Source: Dipteris shenzhenensis (Eukaryota; Polypodiophyta; Polypodiopsida; Gleicheniales). From it: DNA of 64,000 nt. The DNA lies in NCBI GenBank assembly GCA_047967505.1, contig CM106538.1; one strand, written 5' to 3'. A program made the translations under genes and the position numbers. This document shows, one piece after another, positions 1 through 12,411 of the stretch. Every line of letters begins with the position of its first letter. The stretch's first letter is position 1. The notes under the pieces are model-generated. The model searched no databases and was not told where the DNA came from. It worked only from the letters and a program-made list of their open reading frames with translations.

Positions 1-454
1 TACAGCCAAGAGCAAGAGCGTAGCAGAGAAGGAGATTGGATGTGCCTCATGGGTGGGATTAAGGGATGTAAGAAAGCTATGAGGGGGTGACTATATAATG
101 CAAGAGGTGGAGAGAAGCCTCATTGTGGGACATTATGAATGGATAAGGGTGGGTAAGGAGGGAGTCCATGAAGAGGAGTGTGAAAGGAGGGGCCCCTTTA
201 AGAAGAAGAACATGGCTGTGGGAGTGGACAAGAGGGAAGTGGTGGGTGGTTTGGCTATAGACAAAGGATGTAGGTTAGGTTAGGTTAGGTTAGGTAGGGG
301 GACAAGAGTTAGTTATAATTTATTGGATGCTCTAACTAAAACAAACATCCCAAAAAAAATGCCTTTATTAGAAATCCAGAATTCCATAATTTACCAAAGA
401 GGGGGTTAAGTCATGACTATGGATAGGAGGGTTTTCTAAACAATTTGCATAAAT
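1..454. repeat. Left copy of ~450 bp direct repeat (LTR-like), possibly cut by window edge
   Basis: The segment from base 1 closely matches 3951-4394, both starting with tacagccaagagcaagagcg and both ending at ...aatcaagcta. A pair of direct repeats about 3.95 kb apart with a non-coding interior looks like the LTRs of a non-autonomous retrotransposon, but no clear TG..CA ends, PBS or PPT were found, so this is inference. The copy contains a short (TTAGG)n run near 270-297. It has TG or CA at several sites where the right copy has CG. Confidence 0.6.
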
Positions 455-1121
455 CAAGCTAAGAAAAGCGATAGGGGGTAGAGAGAAACTTTATTTAAAA
501 AATTAATAACAATAGAAATTATTAAATGCAACTAATAAGAAAGGGAGAAATAATAATTAAATGCCACCAGTCATAATAATTAAATATCATTAATTAAATC
601 AAAAGAAAAAAAGGCAGACAAAGGTACATTAAATGACTCTGAGAAAAGGAGACGTGTCTGTGTGCGTCTAAATGAAAGATTACATGGGTCTTAATGAAAG
701 TATCATAAATTAGCAAATTAAAAGATAAATTAGGCCAACATAACTAATTAAATAAAAAGATAACCAACAAATTTTAATTACCAAAACAATAAATAGTAAA
801 GGCTATATAATTAAATTAAGAACAATTTTATGAGTTGAAAAAGAGAAACAATAAGGAAAAAGGAGAGGTTTATAGGAAACTTTATACATAAAGCAAAAAT
901 AAGAAATAGAGCAAGGAGTTCCATTAGGTAAGTACCACTATAAGTAAGTCTAATTAGAGTGCCATAAGATACTCGGGGGGAGTAATTTATAAATATAATC
1001 TCAATATTTAGGAAGAGGGGTTTTACCATATAAATGTTCATAACAAGGTCATCAAAATAAAATAAGAAAAGTTAAGAGAGAGAATAAAAAGAGAGAGAGA
1101 GTATAGAAAGAAAGCGAGAGA

Positions 1122-1122
<1 letters not shown>

Positions 1123-1189
<67 letters not shown>

Positions 1190-1252
1190 TGTATGTGTGT
1201 GAAGATATGATCATGTGAAAAAGTATATGTGTGTGTGTGTGTATGTGTGTGT
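1123..1252. repeat. (GA)n-(GT)n compound microsatellite
   Basis: A pure GA run to 1187 is followed by GT-rich sequence to 1252. Smaller GA blocks precede it from 1091. No LINE 3' end abuts this tract, unlike the GA tracts at 23.6, 24.9, 38.6, 40.06 and 42.2 kb. Confidence 0.95.
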
Positions 1253-2780
1253 CCCACCCCTAACCCAGAGGGTAAGACCACATCCTAGGGAGTAAGCCCA
1301 CCATGTGTACTTACTCCCCACCAAAGAAATTGATACAAGAGAAATTACAAGATATTTCGTAGTTTAATAGAAGTGTTTTGTAGGAGATGACGAAGTAAGT
1401 GTCATAACTGGGCTTGATAGAAAAGGGTATCGAAAGTGTACTTTCATCTAAGCTCTGCGCATCAGATTCAATAGTTAGTAAATCAAGGAAGAAAATTCAC
1501 CATAAGATATCATAAGACTGACCCATTAAGGGGATTCAAACTGTTAAACAATCATTAAGAAATATATTCTTACACAGGAGAGTTATTCAGATACCTTTTG
1601 GTAAGGAAACAACTCGACCCTGAATAAGGGGACAGGAGAATCAACTGAATACCTCTTAGTAAGGAGATGATTCCGACCGTGTATAAAAGGACAAGAGAAA
1701 CTACAAGATACCAAAGCAAAGAGAAGCTATTACTAAACTAAAACAATTGTATGGTACTAGCCCAACCAAAGGCTAGTAGTAGAGAGAGCAGTGTGTGTGT
1801 TTAGAATTCATTATCCCCTCAATAATTGAACTATACAATCGATTCAGTCATAGATTAGATTGGCCCTAAACTAAACAATTAAAATTTAAAAATAATTCAA
1901 ATATAGAGATTTAAACATTTAAAAGAAATGAGATATAATAATTTTATTTCGGAGGTATTACAGCCAAACAAGGTAGGTTTATAAAAGTTTAGAACCCATC
2001 CAGTAGTCCAGGCTCCTAGGTCAGGGTTCACTTACCTGCCACCATCCAAGAAAAATGAAGTATTAGAATATCATCATTTCAAATGGGTAGACAGGTAATG
2101 CCTATATCCCCTGCCCTGTTATTGCTTTACCAAGGAATGAAGATAATCGTGTAGATTCACAAGTAGATTATTGAAAATACCATAAGAGCATAATGCAAAT
2201 GTATCATCACATGTCCCATGAGGGGTATTCCATATCCATAACTGATAGAAGTTTAAAATTTCGTAAATCAATAACCTCCTACAACTACGAGAAATTTTAT
2301 CAGAATTACATAGAGATAGAAGAGCAAAATTGACTACACAAAAAATATTAGTGTGGGGGGTAGTCCACAACCTTAAAAGAATCACAATAGTGAGCCTAAG
2401 CAAAAGAATTAATGAGTTATCTTTATAGTTTATAAGGATCACAATAGTCGTAGACAGAAAAAGCTATGGTTCTATAACATTAAAAAAATAGATAATGGTA
2501 AAAATATACAACTATGAGCAATGAGATCCTTATGTAAAAAAAGCAATAGGCAACACTATATGAAATACTACGGAACCATAAAAAGATATCAAAAATTTTG
2601 AAAAACGAATTATGTAATTAAAAAAATTAAAATATGAAACAAGCTCAAAAGAAAGTAATCTATAAATTATGGGGTTTCTTTAAAACAAACAATAAGGCCA
2701 AAGAAATAATAAAAATAAATAAACTAAGACAAGGCCCAAGAGCCTATAGGTGTCACTCCAAAAGAATAATTAGCTAACAT

Positions 2781-2806
2781 TTTATTTATATATATATATA
2801 TATATA
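2781..2806. repeat. (TA)n microsatellite
   Basis: An uninterrupted TA-type run in the AT-rich interior of the 1-4.4 kb element. Confidence 0.9.
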
Positions 2807-3950
2807 ACTATAAAAAAAGCCAATATAATCAAGTACGTGAGCACCACACTTAAAACTAGCTTAGCTAAATAAAGATAGTCATACAAGAACGTACGTGAAG
2901 GTAAAGAAACCTAAGCACTAGAAGAGGTACGTGCAAGGCTCCTAAGAAGTAAATAAAAGGGGTAAGGGTGGCGACTAAAAACTAACAAGGGAGAAGAGTT
3001 GAGCAGCCGTCTAGGCTACAACAAGACACCACTTCTACAAGCACGCAGTAGAACTAGAGTTACGACTTCAGTACAAGAGCTTCTTCTTCGCAAGAGAACT
3101 CAACATAAATAAGGGAGGAATAAGTAAACACCAAGGTAAACTCTTCTTCAGCGCTACGGTGAACCGAAAGTGAGCCTCAGAGATGTAAAGAAGAGAAATA
3201 TAAAGGAGTGCCAATATCTAACAACCACGAGTACTTTTGTGGTACTTTGAAGCTACAAGCTTGGCACTGTGAAGCCACGAGTCTAAGTCAAAAGAAAAGC
3301 TGCCCAAAACAAGGCAAGGTGAGCCTAGAGCAAAAAAGCGGAGAAGGCAGAGGCAAACCAAGCTCTAGAGAAGCTGGGTGGTCCAGATGAACCGCCAATG
3401 AGGGAGTTAAGGAGGCAGCATCAGAAGGGGCCGGAAGAGAGAAACACCAGAAAGAGAAGCACTTGAGAGAAGGTGGCAGCTACGAGGTTACGCGATGAAG
3501 AGCAACGTTGTGGGTAGAGGATCGAAAAGAGGCGAGGCGGCTGCACGTATGCGCTGCTGGTGGACAGCCATGCTACTAGTAATGAGACCCAAAGTAAAGA
3601 GGCAGCAGACTTGTGAGGGAGTCGGTTCCGTGCGCAGTCTCTAACGGAAAACGTCAAGGAGCAGAGGCGATGCATGCAACCAGGAAGGCAACTAAGTAGT
3701 CTACGCACAGCAAATGACTACAACGTGCACACAAGAATTGAAGGAAGCGCAAAGCATTCTGAGAGGCTACGACCAGCTACTTGCAAGTTTGGTGCTAGAG
3801 TTCATGTCTGTGGCAGTTGATCGTATGGACAAGAAGCGCCGAGATGAAGAGAAGGGAGGAGCACACTAAGGTCTACTTACCTTACATAGGGAGAGCCACG
3901 AGAGACTAGAAAACGGGAGAGTGGCAGGAGCTGAGCAATCACGTTGGGTA

Positions 3951-4394
3951 CAGCCAAGAGCAAGAGCGTAGTAGAGAAGGAGACTGAACGTGCCTCACGG
4001 GTGGGATTTAGGAATGTAAGGAAACCGTGAGGGGCCGACTAAATAATGCAAGAGGTGGAGAGAAGCCTGGGACATTTTGAATGGATAAGGGTGGGTAAGG
4101 AGGGAGTCCATGAAGAGGAGCGTGAAAGGAGGGGGCCTTTAAGAAGAAGAACATGGCTGAGGGAGTGGACAAGAGGGAGGTGGTGGGTGGTTTGGGTGTA
4201 GACAAAGGACGTAGGTTAGGTTAGGTTGGGGGAAAAAAGTTAGTTATAATTTATTGGATGCTCTAACTAAAACAAACATCCAAAAAAAAAAAGCCTTTAT
4301 TAGAAATCCATAATCTTGTAATTTTACCAAAGAGGGGGGTTAAGTCATGACTACGGATAGGAGGGTTTTCTAAACAATTTGCATAAATCAAGCT
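3951..4394. repeat. Right copy of ~450 bp direct repeat (LTR-like)
   Basis: This matches 1-454. It ends at 4394, where sequence switches to a copia RNase H reading frame, so this is the outer edge of an insertion into a copia pol gene. It lacks the six-base tcattg present in the left copy near 120 and has fewer TTAGG units. It keeps CG dinucleotides where the left copy has TG or CA, for example in gaggagcgtg and gactacgg. Confidence 0.6.
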
Positions 4395-4607
4395 ATGTGC
4401 GTACCAAGCACATTGAAGTTCACTATCATTATGTTCAAGAGCGGTTGGTTGTCAGCAGGAGACATAGAGTTGTCCTACCTTCCCACAGAGGACAACATAG
4501 TAGATATGTTCACAAAGGCACTTCTCGTCCCAAGTTCGAAGTCTTTCGACAAGCTTTACACTTGGTTCCCTTTGTTACATGATCTGACATACCTTGTACA
4601 TTCATAG
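4394..4607 (+). pseudogene. Ty1/copia RNase H C-terminus, frameshifted
   Basis: Two overlapping frames together give the C-terminal end of a copia RT/RNase H polyprotein. The first carries VRTKHIEVHYHYVQE and the second carries AGDIELSYLPTEDNIVDMFT, close to the family pattern RTKHIE-x-HYHFVRE...VPTEDQ-ADIFTK. The switch of frame near 4450-4460 shows an indel. The upstream part of the gene was displaced by the insertion ending at 4394. About 95 bp after the stop, ggagggggg (4700-4708) followed by tgtaggcc could be the polypurine tract and 3' LTR start, but that part is weak. Confidence 0.75.
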
Positions 4608-4611
4608 GTAG

Positions 4612-6272
4612 CTATATCGTTTTGGATGAACATGTGCCACCATGACCAAAAAATACCAGGTATTCTGAGACGTTTCCAGAATACTTCATCCCATACCATG
4701 GAGGGGGGTTTGTAGGCCATCTTCTCCCGGTTGTATTGATGCCCTCGCGGCCTTGGTATGTGCCATGTAGCTTTAGTTATTGGCACTTAGGTCACCTAGT
4801 ACTTTTAGTGTCTTATGACACCTGGTACTAGTTGTAAGCATTCTAACTCAGCAACAATTTCCAACCCAACCAACTACAGCTAGAATGATTCATAGAGCAT
4901 AGGAACTTACTATGTTGCATTTTCAAGAAAATTACAAGTGTGCGTTTTCAACAAGGTGTATGCATATTGCATATACAACATTATTGTGTATAAAAAAATC
5001 TATCGACCTTTACTTCCTTCAACCACTTAAACATGAACATTTAAATCTTCATATAAAAATATGTCCACAAAAGACTAGCAAATGAATCAAGGTGGGAAAT
5101 TTTGAATAAAAGTAAACAACGAATACAAAAACATACTATACATATACAATCTTTGAATACTATATCATTATCAAAATATAAGGAAGATTTGCAAACACAA
5201 CTATAGTCATAAGTTCACACGTTATTTGCTTGTAAGAAACTAAAGCCAAAAATGGTAGTCCATATGTTCCAAATAATTTTCAATGTATAAGTAATCTTTA
5301 TACTTGCATGTTGATACAAAAATTCATCAACATTGAAAACATATAAAGCCTTACACACTATGTAGAAATCACAAGAGCTTATATACAAGTGCAAAACAAA
5401 GCATACATAATTTATAACATATAGTGAACAGCATCAAAAAACTATAAGATGTTCATAACATTTTTAAAAATTTTGCTTGCAAGTGTTCTAAACAAAACTA
5501 AATTCTATTTAGGTGACTTAATATTGCCACATTAAAAAAACACCACAATGATCAACCCTAGAGCAAATCATGAATACTTTCAATTGCAAGCTACAGTTCA
5601 AGGACATATAACAATATATGGAATGCAACTAGATCACGTCAGGACCAACACTTCAATACAAAGTTGGAACCGCTTAACGCATAATGGACACATCTATCCA
5701 TAACTTACATATATGCATAAAAATTGGAGACCTTGCCTTACAAGATTTATTCATCACCACTCGAAAAAAATAGACTACTTTACGCATTCAAATTATACAA
5801 AACTTCAAGGGCCATAGTGGTTTTTTTGGGGCATTTTTCATTGAGATGAGTTTTAAAAAAAGTGCCGCCTTGTATGAAAGGTTGGTCAGACCAAAGGAGT
5901 ACCTTAATTACAAACAAGAGTGCACAAGTGCTCGTGGCCACTGCCTCCTAGCATAGTGGTAAAGCAAGCACTTTCAAATGCAAAAGAGAAAGCAAATGAT
6001 TTTTTAAAGAGAGTTGGGCTATTAATATCATTAAATGGCAATTTAACACACAGAACTTAGTTTTTTTTTAAAGATGGAAATTCATAAAAGACATCCAATC
6101 TTCCACTATAGCACTCCTCTAAGAAGGCATGCTAATAAAAAGGCAATGCTAAAAAGGGTCAACACCCCAAAAGCTCAGCTAGAAAGCTTAAGGTTCTAAA
6201 AATGGTTAATACCCCAAAAGCTCAACTAAAAAAATTAAGGTTCTAGAGCCTTGATAAGTCTTTTCAAAGCTC
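4612..6272. other. AT-rich region without recognisable genes
   Basis: Apart from a possible copia LTR start near 4711, nothing coding was seen on either strand. The stretch is AT-rich with scattered homopolymer runs, and near-repeated phrases around aaaagctcagctagaaa at 6150-6240. Confidence 0.5.
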
Positions 6273-6680
6273 TTTTTTTTTTTCCAAAATAAACATTACA
6301 TATATTATATATATAAGAAAAATTAGTCTCATAAAACGAGACAATTACAAAGACTTCATACATTCCTCTACTTTGTAACTCACAAGCCAAATATCTTCCA
6401 CCCTCATGCTCTTAAAGGGAATTCTCAATGCAACTTCCAATTCTTGAAAACAACCGCCTAATCTGAACTACTTCTCAAAAACCATCCTGGTTCTAGAATG
6501 CCAAATTCAACTAATTATGACAGCTCTAATAAGTTGCCAAGCTTTCCACAAAACATCATTCATGCCCCCCTTATCCCCTAATAGAGAAACCTTGCATCTT
6601 AGCAGAAAACATATTTGAACGCTATTAAACCACTGGATAGTCCTTTTCTATCGACGGATAGGTAATATATTAGGACATTC

Positions 6681-9600
6681 CTACAGTATGTGGAATATAC
6701 TCTCCTCCCTCGATTTGCAAAGTGCACAAAATGCCGAGACTTTCGGGTTCCAATTGGACACCCTAGTTTTCACAGGTAGCTTGCCAATGAGCACCCTCCA
6801 TAACATTAGATTATTCCTAAAGTATCGTGTAGCACCCCAAACCCCATCCAACCTTCTCATCCAAGCATTTACTCTATCTTTGGGGGCATCCTTTATCCAA
6901 TCTCTATAAGTCATTGCTACTATCCAATCTCTACATGGCATATACAAGTCCTTCAATGTGCATTTACGACATCATTCACAAAACCTATCAAATTACCTTT
7001 ATTAACACAAACTTGGAAGGTTGGCCAATCACTCCTCACATTACATAGCACATGTTGTATAATCATCCTTTGAGCATTAAACAAGCTATACTGCCTTCAG
7101 GGTAAAGCTACTTCTGCATTAAGCCACATTCCTCCTCCTGGATCCCATACATTCCTAAAAGATAGTAAACCTTTTGAACATAGATTCTTTACCTAATTTC
7201 CCTCAATCACAAGAGGTCCCTCTGTAAGCCCACTTAGGTAGCCATAATGATCTATTAAGAGAAGTATCACCTTGCATTAGGCCACTTCTCTCCCGCAAAA
7301 CACCAAAGAATGACATTTTCCAACCAGTAACCAACTTATTGAGCATTTTGGATTGTGGGAATTTAACTTCATATTTGCATAGCACTATGTCTTGCCATGG
7401 TGCACGAACTCCCCATGGCCCATTCATAGCTATCAAATGTTTGGAAATTACTGCCCATGGTTGATCAAAATGCACCTTCAAGAACCACTTAGCATTCAAC
7501 CTCTTGCATTTCTGAACCATTCCTTCCAACCCAAGACCACCCTCTCTTTTTTCTGCCACCATAATACTCTAATCAATGGAGTGTCACTGATCTCCTCATA
7601 CAAAGTCTCTTATTATCCTATCCATTTTCTTTAGCAAATTATTTGAAATGGAAATACAGGCATGACATAATATAGAGATTGATGTTAATACATGCTCAGC
7701 AACTATAATCCTGCCTGCAAATGATAGCTTAGCACTCTCCCAAGTTGCAAATTTATTCTGCACTTTATTCATGCATTCAAATTTGTCTTTCAAGCTAATT
7801 GCAAATCCTATAGGGCATCCCAAGTATCTAACAATTTCTCTTGCTCCAATCCATTTAAAAGCAAAAGTTGTAGTCCAGCCTGGCAAATCATCCCATCCCA
7901 ACCACATTGCAGTTGTCTTATCTTGGTTAATCTTCAAATCTGAGACCAGTGAAAACTCTAGAAAAAATAATCAGAAATTCTTGATATTCTCATCTCTTCC
8001 CGCAAGTAAACAAGTGTCATCTCATCATAAAAAAATAAAGTATACACATAAGATCAATTTGCTAAAGGCAATCCCCTAATGCATTCTTGATTTCGATAGT
8101 AATCCAACTGACAAAGCAAAGGTTCTGTAACAATAACAAAAAGCAATGGAGCCAATGGCCATCCTTGCCTTATAGATCTCTTTAATGCAAGGGAGCCTCT
8201 TAAGTATCCATTTAATGATAGCATGGCATAAGCATTAGAAAACAAAACAACAGTCATTACACAGAATCCTTGCCCAAACCCCAACCTCTGCATGGTAGCA
8301 ATGATAAAGCTCTGATTATCATAAGCTTTTTCCAAATCCAAGTTCAAAAGAACAAATTTCTCATTGTGCAATACAACACAGTCAATAGCAAGCATCACAT
8401 TAAGGACTACATCATGAATATCTTGGCCAAACACGAACCCATTTTGCTTGGCATGAATGATTGTGCAAATTATAAATTTAACTCTATTTGCCATAGCTTT
8501 GGCCATCACTTTATAGACACAATTCAACATAGTGAGTGGCCTCCAATGCCAAGGCAAATGTCTATTCTGGCCCTTAGGTATTAACTTCACAATACCAAAA
8601 TTATCTACGTGGCATGAATCCCCTTATAAGGCACCAATTTATCAAAGTGGTCATGTCCTTGCCACAAATTTGCTAGAAATGTTGATAAAACTCTATGGGA
8701 ATCCCATTCGGGCCTAGGGATGTTCCCTTAGCCATTGAGAATACCTTAAACTTGATCTCATCCAAGGAGAAAGGCCTCTATAAGAGAACCGCCTCATAAG
8801 GCATAACACATCTCTGCATCTTACTAAGAAAGGCGTCAACTATAAGGCGCCAACTTATCAAAGTGGTCATGTCCTTGCCACAAATTTGCCAGAGATGTTG
8901 ATAAAACTCTATGGGAATCCCATTCGCAACTTGATCTCATCCCAGGAGAAAGGCCTCTATAAGAGAACCACCTCATCAAGTATAACACATCTCTGCATCT
9001 TATCAACAAAGGCATCAACCCTCAATTTGTAATCTAGAGCAAGAGGAGGCATTGTTTCCACTATGTTTTCCAAAAATTTCACAGAGACATCTGCAATCAA
9101 ATTCTCATGAAATACTCTTATCCCTTCCTTGTTGACTACCAAATAAATATTCTTGTGCAATCTCTTTTGCTTCATCGCATTAAAGAAAAAGGCGGACGGC
9201 CTATCTTCATCTTGCAACCATCTTATCCTTGTATCTTAAGCATGGCATATTTGTGGCATGCTTAACCGATCTCAAAAAGAGCTCCATAGCAATTAGTATA
9301 GGTGGGAGAATATTCATCAAGTCTCTCTTTAATAGCTGCCAACACACATTCTCTAACCTATATTGCCTCCTTCTCATGTCCTTTCATTGTTCTAGCTCTA
9401 GACCATCCAAAACCTTTAGAAAGGGCCATTATTGCTCTAATACAAGCCTCCCATTCATTCATGGGATTTGCATACTTTCTGGATTCCTTCCTTCAAGCTT
9501 CTATCACAACTTGAGCAAAACAAGGTATAGCCGAAAATTCTTAAAAGGAACTGGCATATTCTCTACCTGTCTCAATGGAAGAAGATCAAAACCCAATAGT

Positions 9601-10234
9601 AGAGGGAAATGATAAGAAGAAACCAGACCCGTTAAAACCTCCCCTTAAAACTCTGGCCAGAACCATCATCCATTCTCAGTGAAATAGAATCTATCGAGTC
9701 GAGTAGCCATCCAACTCTCATCAAAGTGTTTGTTATGCTAGGTAAAGACTTTGCAACTTCTTAAACAATCATAATCTACCCTGTCCACAAGATTCTAAGC
9801 ATACTTTAAAATTTGACTTTATTTAAGCTGCCCTCATGCGACCAATCAACAGTGTCAATTGCATTATTCCATCCCTAGGCACACCACTTGTTTACCTACA
9901 ATAGAGTATCGAAGTCTTTGACACAGCATGGCTCCTGCACAATTGAGGGTGTAAACAGACACTATGAAAAAGTTACACCCTTGAACCTCTAACTCTGCCA
10001 TCTAATATTCACCTACTCCATCCTTGAATATTCGTACAACAAAGAACTTGACTACACCAGTAAAACCGTACCTCCTTTTCCATTAACAAGGCAACTCCAC
10101 AGGATCTGATGTCTCAGGAGATTCCTGACATCAAATCTTGCATTTTCTACCTTGAGTTTATGTAAAGCCAAAATTGAGGGTTTCTTTTGTCGAACTAACT
10201 TTCTTACGGATTCCTTCTTCCATGTCGAACACAT
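6681..10234 (-). pseudogene. LINE no. 1 ORF2 remnant (endonuclease-RT)
   Basis: Separate frames cover parts of one ORF2. The frame ending at 10052 holds an endonuclease start, where a VRKLVRQKKPSILALHK-like stretch matches the AP-endonuclease pattern 'rnllrkekpDilclQEtK'. 9217-8957 is the linker. 8590-8054 is reverse transcriptase with LNLDLEKAYD and RSIRQGWPLAP. 7937-7596 contains the YLGCPIG and AKLSFAGR motifs. 6956-6681 resembles the zf-RVT region with WRVLIGKLPVKTRV. The catalytic YADD region near 8000-8020 is scrambled. The protein is dead; the family assignment is secure. Confidence 0.85.
8625..9019. repeat. Tandem duplication inside LINE no. 1
   Basis: 8625-8840 and 8841-9019 are copies, both beginning tataagg and both containing atcaaagtggtcatgtcctt (8641 and 8857) and ttgatctcatcc. 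The second copy lacks about 37-41 bp after cccattcg. It duplicates part of the EN-RT linker of the LINE. Confidence 0.85.
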
Positions 10235-10561
10235 ACCTGTAATGTTCTAGGTCATCGTGACAGCTAAAGAGTTCTTATAAGTGCCATGCATGTTAGGTTG
10301 AAACCTCCCGTTCCATTTCCTTTGCCACATCTACCTTACCTTTCTTAACTCATGTCTTCTCTTTGATAGATCCTTCAGTGACCTCCTTAACAATTTGCTC
10401 AATTTATACTTTCTGTCGATCATCAGATTGCACCTCTTTGCTTTGATCGATGCCCTTGCTAATTGATCTTGAACAATTTCCATGCACATTACTCTTCGAT
10501 GCCTCAGGTAAACGTTCATGCATGGCCTCCTTGTTCTGTTTATCTTCCATGCAGACTTCCT

Positions 10562-11417
10562 CTAGAGTAGGTAGATGCTCGTATACTTCTGCATGTCAAC
10601 AAGGGCAATCTTGAGCAAAATGCCCCAAAGATCTACAAAGATAGCATGCGTCAGGAAAGTTCTCGAATCGAACTTCAATGAAAGCACTCTAACTGTTAGG
10701 AAGGTTACACTCCAAACCTTTCGGAGTGTCCTTCCTCCTATCCCACAACAAGCAAACTCTGGGTGATGATTTTTTACCCTAAACTGATGGCATATAAAGC
10801 ACTTTTCCCAGGAGCGAAGCAATCTTCTCCAACTCAAAGACTAGTAGCTCATTGATATTTGGAAACTGTACCCATACTGGGCATTCGAACTGCAATACCT
10901 CTTGTGATGTAAAGTCTACGCTCCAAAGGATGGCATAAACCAAGTTCCCTCTATAACCCACTTAGCTAGAAACCAACCACTCTCTGTCTCCAGCATTCCT
11001 AACTATCAATTGATAAAAGTCCTTACCAATGAACCAAAAATCAACCAAAGAACACTTGTTATGGTAGGTGTAGTTGAACCATTTTTTGAACTCCTCCTGC
11101 TAAGGGACCCTTCCCAAGAAAAACATGAAAAATCCACAGTCCTAGATTCTCAAGTACTCTTTGCATGGTTGCTTAGGCTTAATATCCACAGGTATCCATA
11201 GTACTCTCTTGGATACTGCGTCATTCCCTTGCATAGATTGTCTTTTTCGAATGTTGATCTTTTGGAAATCATATTCCAAACAAATTAGATCGACAAGATC
11301 AATCATGCTCCTTGAGAATCTGGCTACCTTAACAAATGAACTAGCGTTGCATGTCATCTTTGTGTCCATGTTCTCCTCCACATACATTTTAAGCACTTTT
11401 CGCGTTCCATCCTCCAA
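10562..11417 (-). pseudogene. LINE no. 1 ORF1 remnant (DUF4283 / CCHC type)
   Basis: Broken frames match the plant L1 ORF1 pattern. A DUF4283-like part includes ECPVWVQFPNINELLVFELE followed by KIASLLGK (10961-10779), the familiar 'PVWVqfPnLPleyw..l.kIas.lGkpl' stretch. It is followed by CFICHQF... (10837-10562) where a zinc knuckle should be. ORF1 proteins of this class bind the element RNA. Several frameshifts and stops occur and the start codon was not determined. Confidence 0.7.
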
Positions 11418-11460
11418 TGCATTCGAACTAGTAGTCTCTCCTTGAGCTCACAGCTTATTC

Positions 11461-11607
11461 ACAGCCATGTTGTGAGTTAAGTCTGAGAACTCAACTCCGA
11501 TAAGGGGAGCCATGAACAAACGGTGCCATAACCCATTCTTGCTGCATTTTAAAAGTCCGCTACGGGGACATATTAATACGTCTCATAAGCACAGAAATAG
11601 AGCTTCC
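11461..11607 (+). promoter_or_regulatory. Candidate HISN5 leader / proximal promoter
   Basis: This is the short gap between the 5' end of LINE no. 1 (minus strand) and the HISN5 ATG. It contains a GATAAGG I-box-like string at 11499-11505 and an AT-rich ttttaaaa near 11548. An in-frame ATG at 11512 would extend the protein by 32 residues, but the downstream ATG at 11608 begins a typical transit peptide. Promoter function is inferred from position only. Confidence 0.3.
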
Positions 11608-11980
11608 ATGGCTTCCCTTGCACCATGTCCTCTATCCCACCACTCCAACCCCACATTTACGTCGTCGCGGCTGATCGATAGCTGCCTTGCTCTCAAGCTG
11701 GCATCCCTCCCCCTCTCATCTCGCTCTTTCGCTTCTGTCACGTCCAGTTCCTCCACTACCGTCTCTGACCGCTGCATTATTGGACCTTTCTGCCCACGCT
11801 TCTCTTCCCTTCCCAGCATCAGCTTTTTTCGGGGCAATTCTCGCTCAACCAATCGCGTGCAGGTTTCGAGCAAAAGTGCTGCCCCTCGTTTTTCATTGGT
11901 GTCTTCATCGAGTATTCGCCCGGTTATCCCAGCACGTTGTGCCAACTACAATGGAGCTCCGATTCTGATGGACGAACAAG
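11608..11980 (+). CDS. HISN5: HISN5 exon 1: plastid transit peptide of imidazoleglycerol-phosphate dehydratase
   Basis: The ATG at 11608 opens 124 codons plus one base, ending at CAAG|GTATGC (donor at 11981). The peptide starts MASLAPCPLSHHS, is rich in Ser, Arg and small residues and poor in acidic residues, as expected for a chloroplast transit peptide. It ends ...GAPILMDEQ. The single leftover G plus the first two bases of the exon at 42435 makes GCT, giving Ala, and reading continues directly as ARIGEV, the conserved start of mature IGPD. Phase and sequence fit make exon pairing likely although transit peptides are not conserved. Without splicing, the frame runs to a stop near 12210. A short L1-derived sequence lies immediately upstream. 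Confidence 0.75.
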
Positions 11981-12339
11981 GTATGCAATGTGAACAAGGG
12001 AAAGGCATAGACTTGTTCATGATTTTTTACCACGGTGACGTGTATGCCCTATCACGTACCTACCGCGGGCACTTTTGCTTGGCTCGTTTTCGGAGAGCTA
12101 CTGATGAATTTTTGATATTCTTCTCCCTAAGTATCATGACAGCGTCCCAGGCCTTTGAGGAAACCAAGTCGAAGGATAAGTTTGAGCCTCTTCCTCGATT
12201 CGCTCCATAGATCCAACTTGGCCTATGAGTTTACAGACTGCATCTGAGCGGATCTGAGCCTATAAAAGGCTGCTGCCAATCTGGCAGTCTTTGCCTGCCC
12301 ACGTGACCTTCCTAGAAGGCTGACCTGCCTATAGCTAGC

Positions 12340-12340
<1 letters not shown>

Positions 12341-12380
<40 letters not shown>
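12341..12380. repeat. (AG)n microsatellite
   Basis: A perfect AG run starting after ctagct. A LINE fragment in + orientation becomes recognisable about 30 bp downstream. Confidence 0.95.
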
Positions 12381-12382
<2 letters not shown>

Positions 12383-12411
12383 ACACAGGCTGCCACATCA
12401 TCCGCAGCTGG

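Larger units (their letters stand above)
455..3950. other. Non-coding interior between the direct repeats
   Basis: About 3.5 kb of AT-rich DNA with no recognisable protein domain on either strand. The short reading frames here are microsatellite or chance frames. The part from about 2900 to 3950 is less AT-rich and purine-biased. If the flanking repeats are LTRs, this would be the interior of a large non-autonomous element (LARD-like). No gag or pol motif supports an autonomous element. Confidence 0.45.
6273..11460 (-). mobile_element. L1-type LINE no. 1, full-length but decayed
   Basis: Read on the minus strand this has the order of a plant L1: ORF1 (about 11.4-10.6 kb), endonuclease (10.2-9.2 kb), reverse transcriptase (8.6-7.6 kb) and a C-terminal Cys-rich region (about 6.95-6.7 kb). 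It ends in a T11 run at 6273-6283, which is the poly(A) tail on its sense strand. The ~5.2 kb length suits a plant L1. Many frameshifts and stops show it is old. Its 5' end lies only about 150 bp from the HISN5 start codon, on the opposite strand. No target-site duplication was identified. Confidence 0.85.

Noticed and set aside
272-297. TTAGG repeat as an internal telomere tract
   Set aside because: Only about five units within an LTR-like repeat, and the plant telomere unit is TTTAGGG. No telomeric context.
1072-1281. His/Thr- and Ser/Leu-rich frame
   Set aside because: Translation of GT and GA microsatellites. The same applies to frames over 13402-13716, 19003-19326, 23543-23824 and 42007-42319 where they cross repeats.
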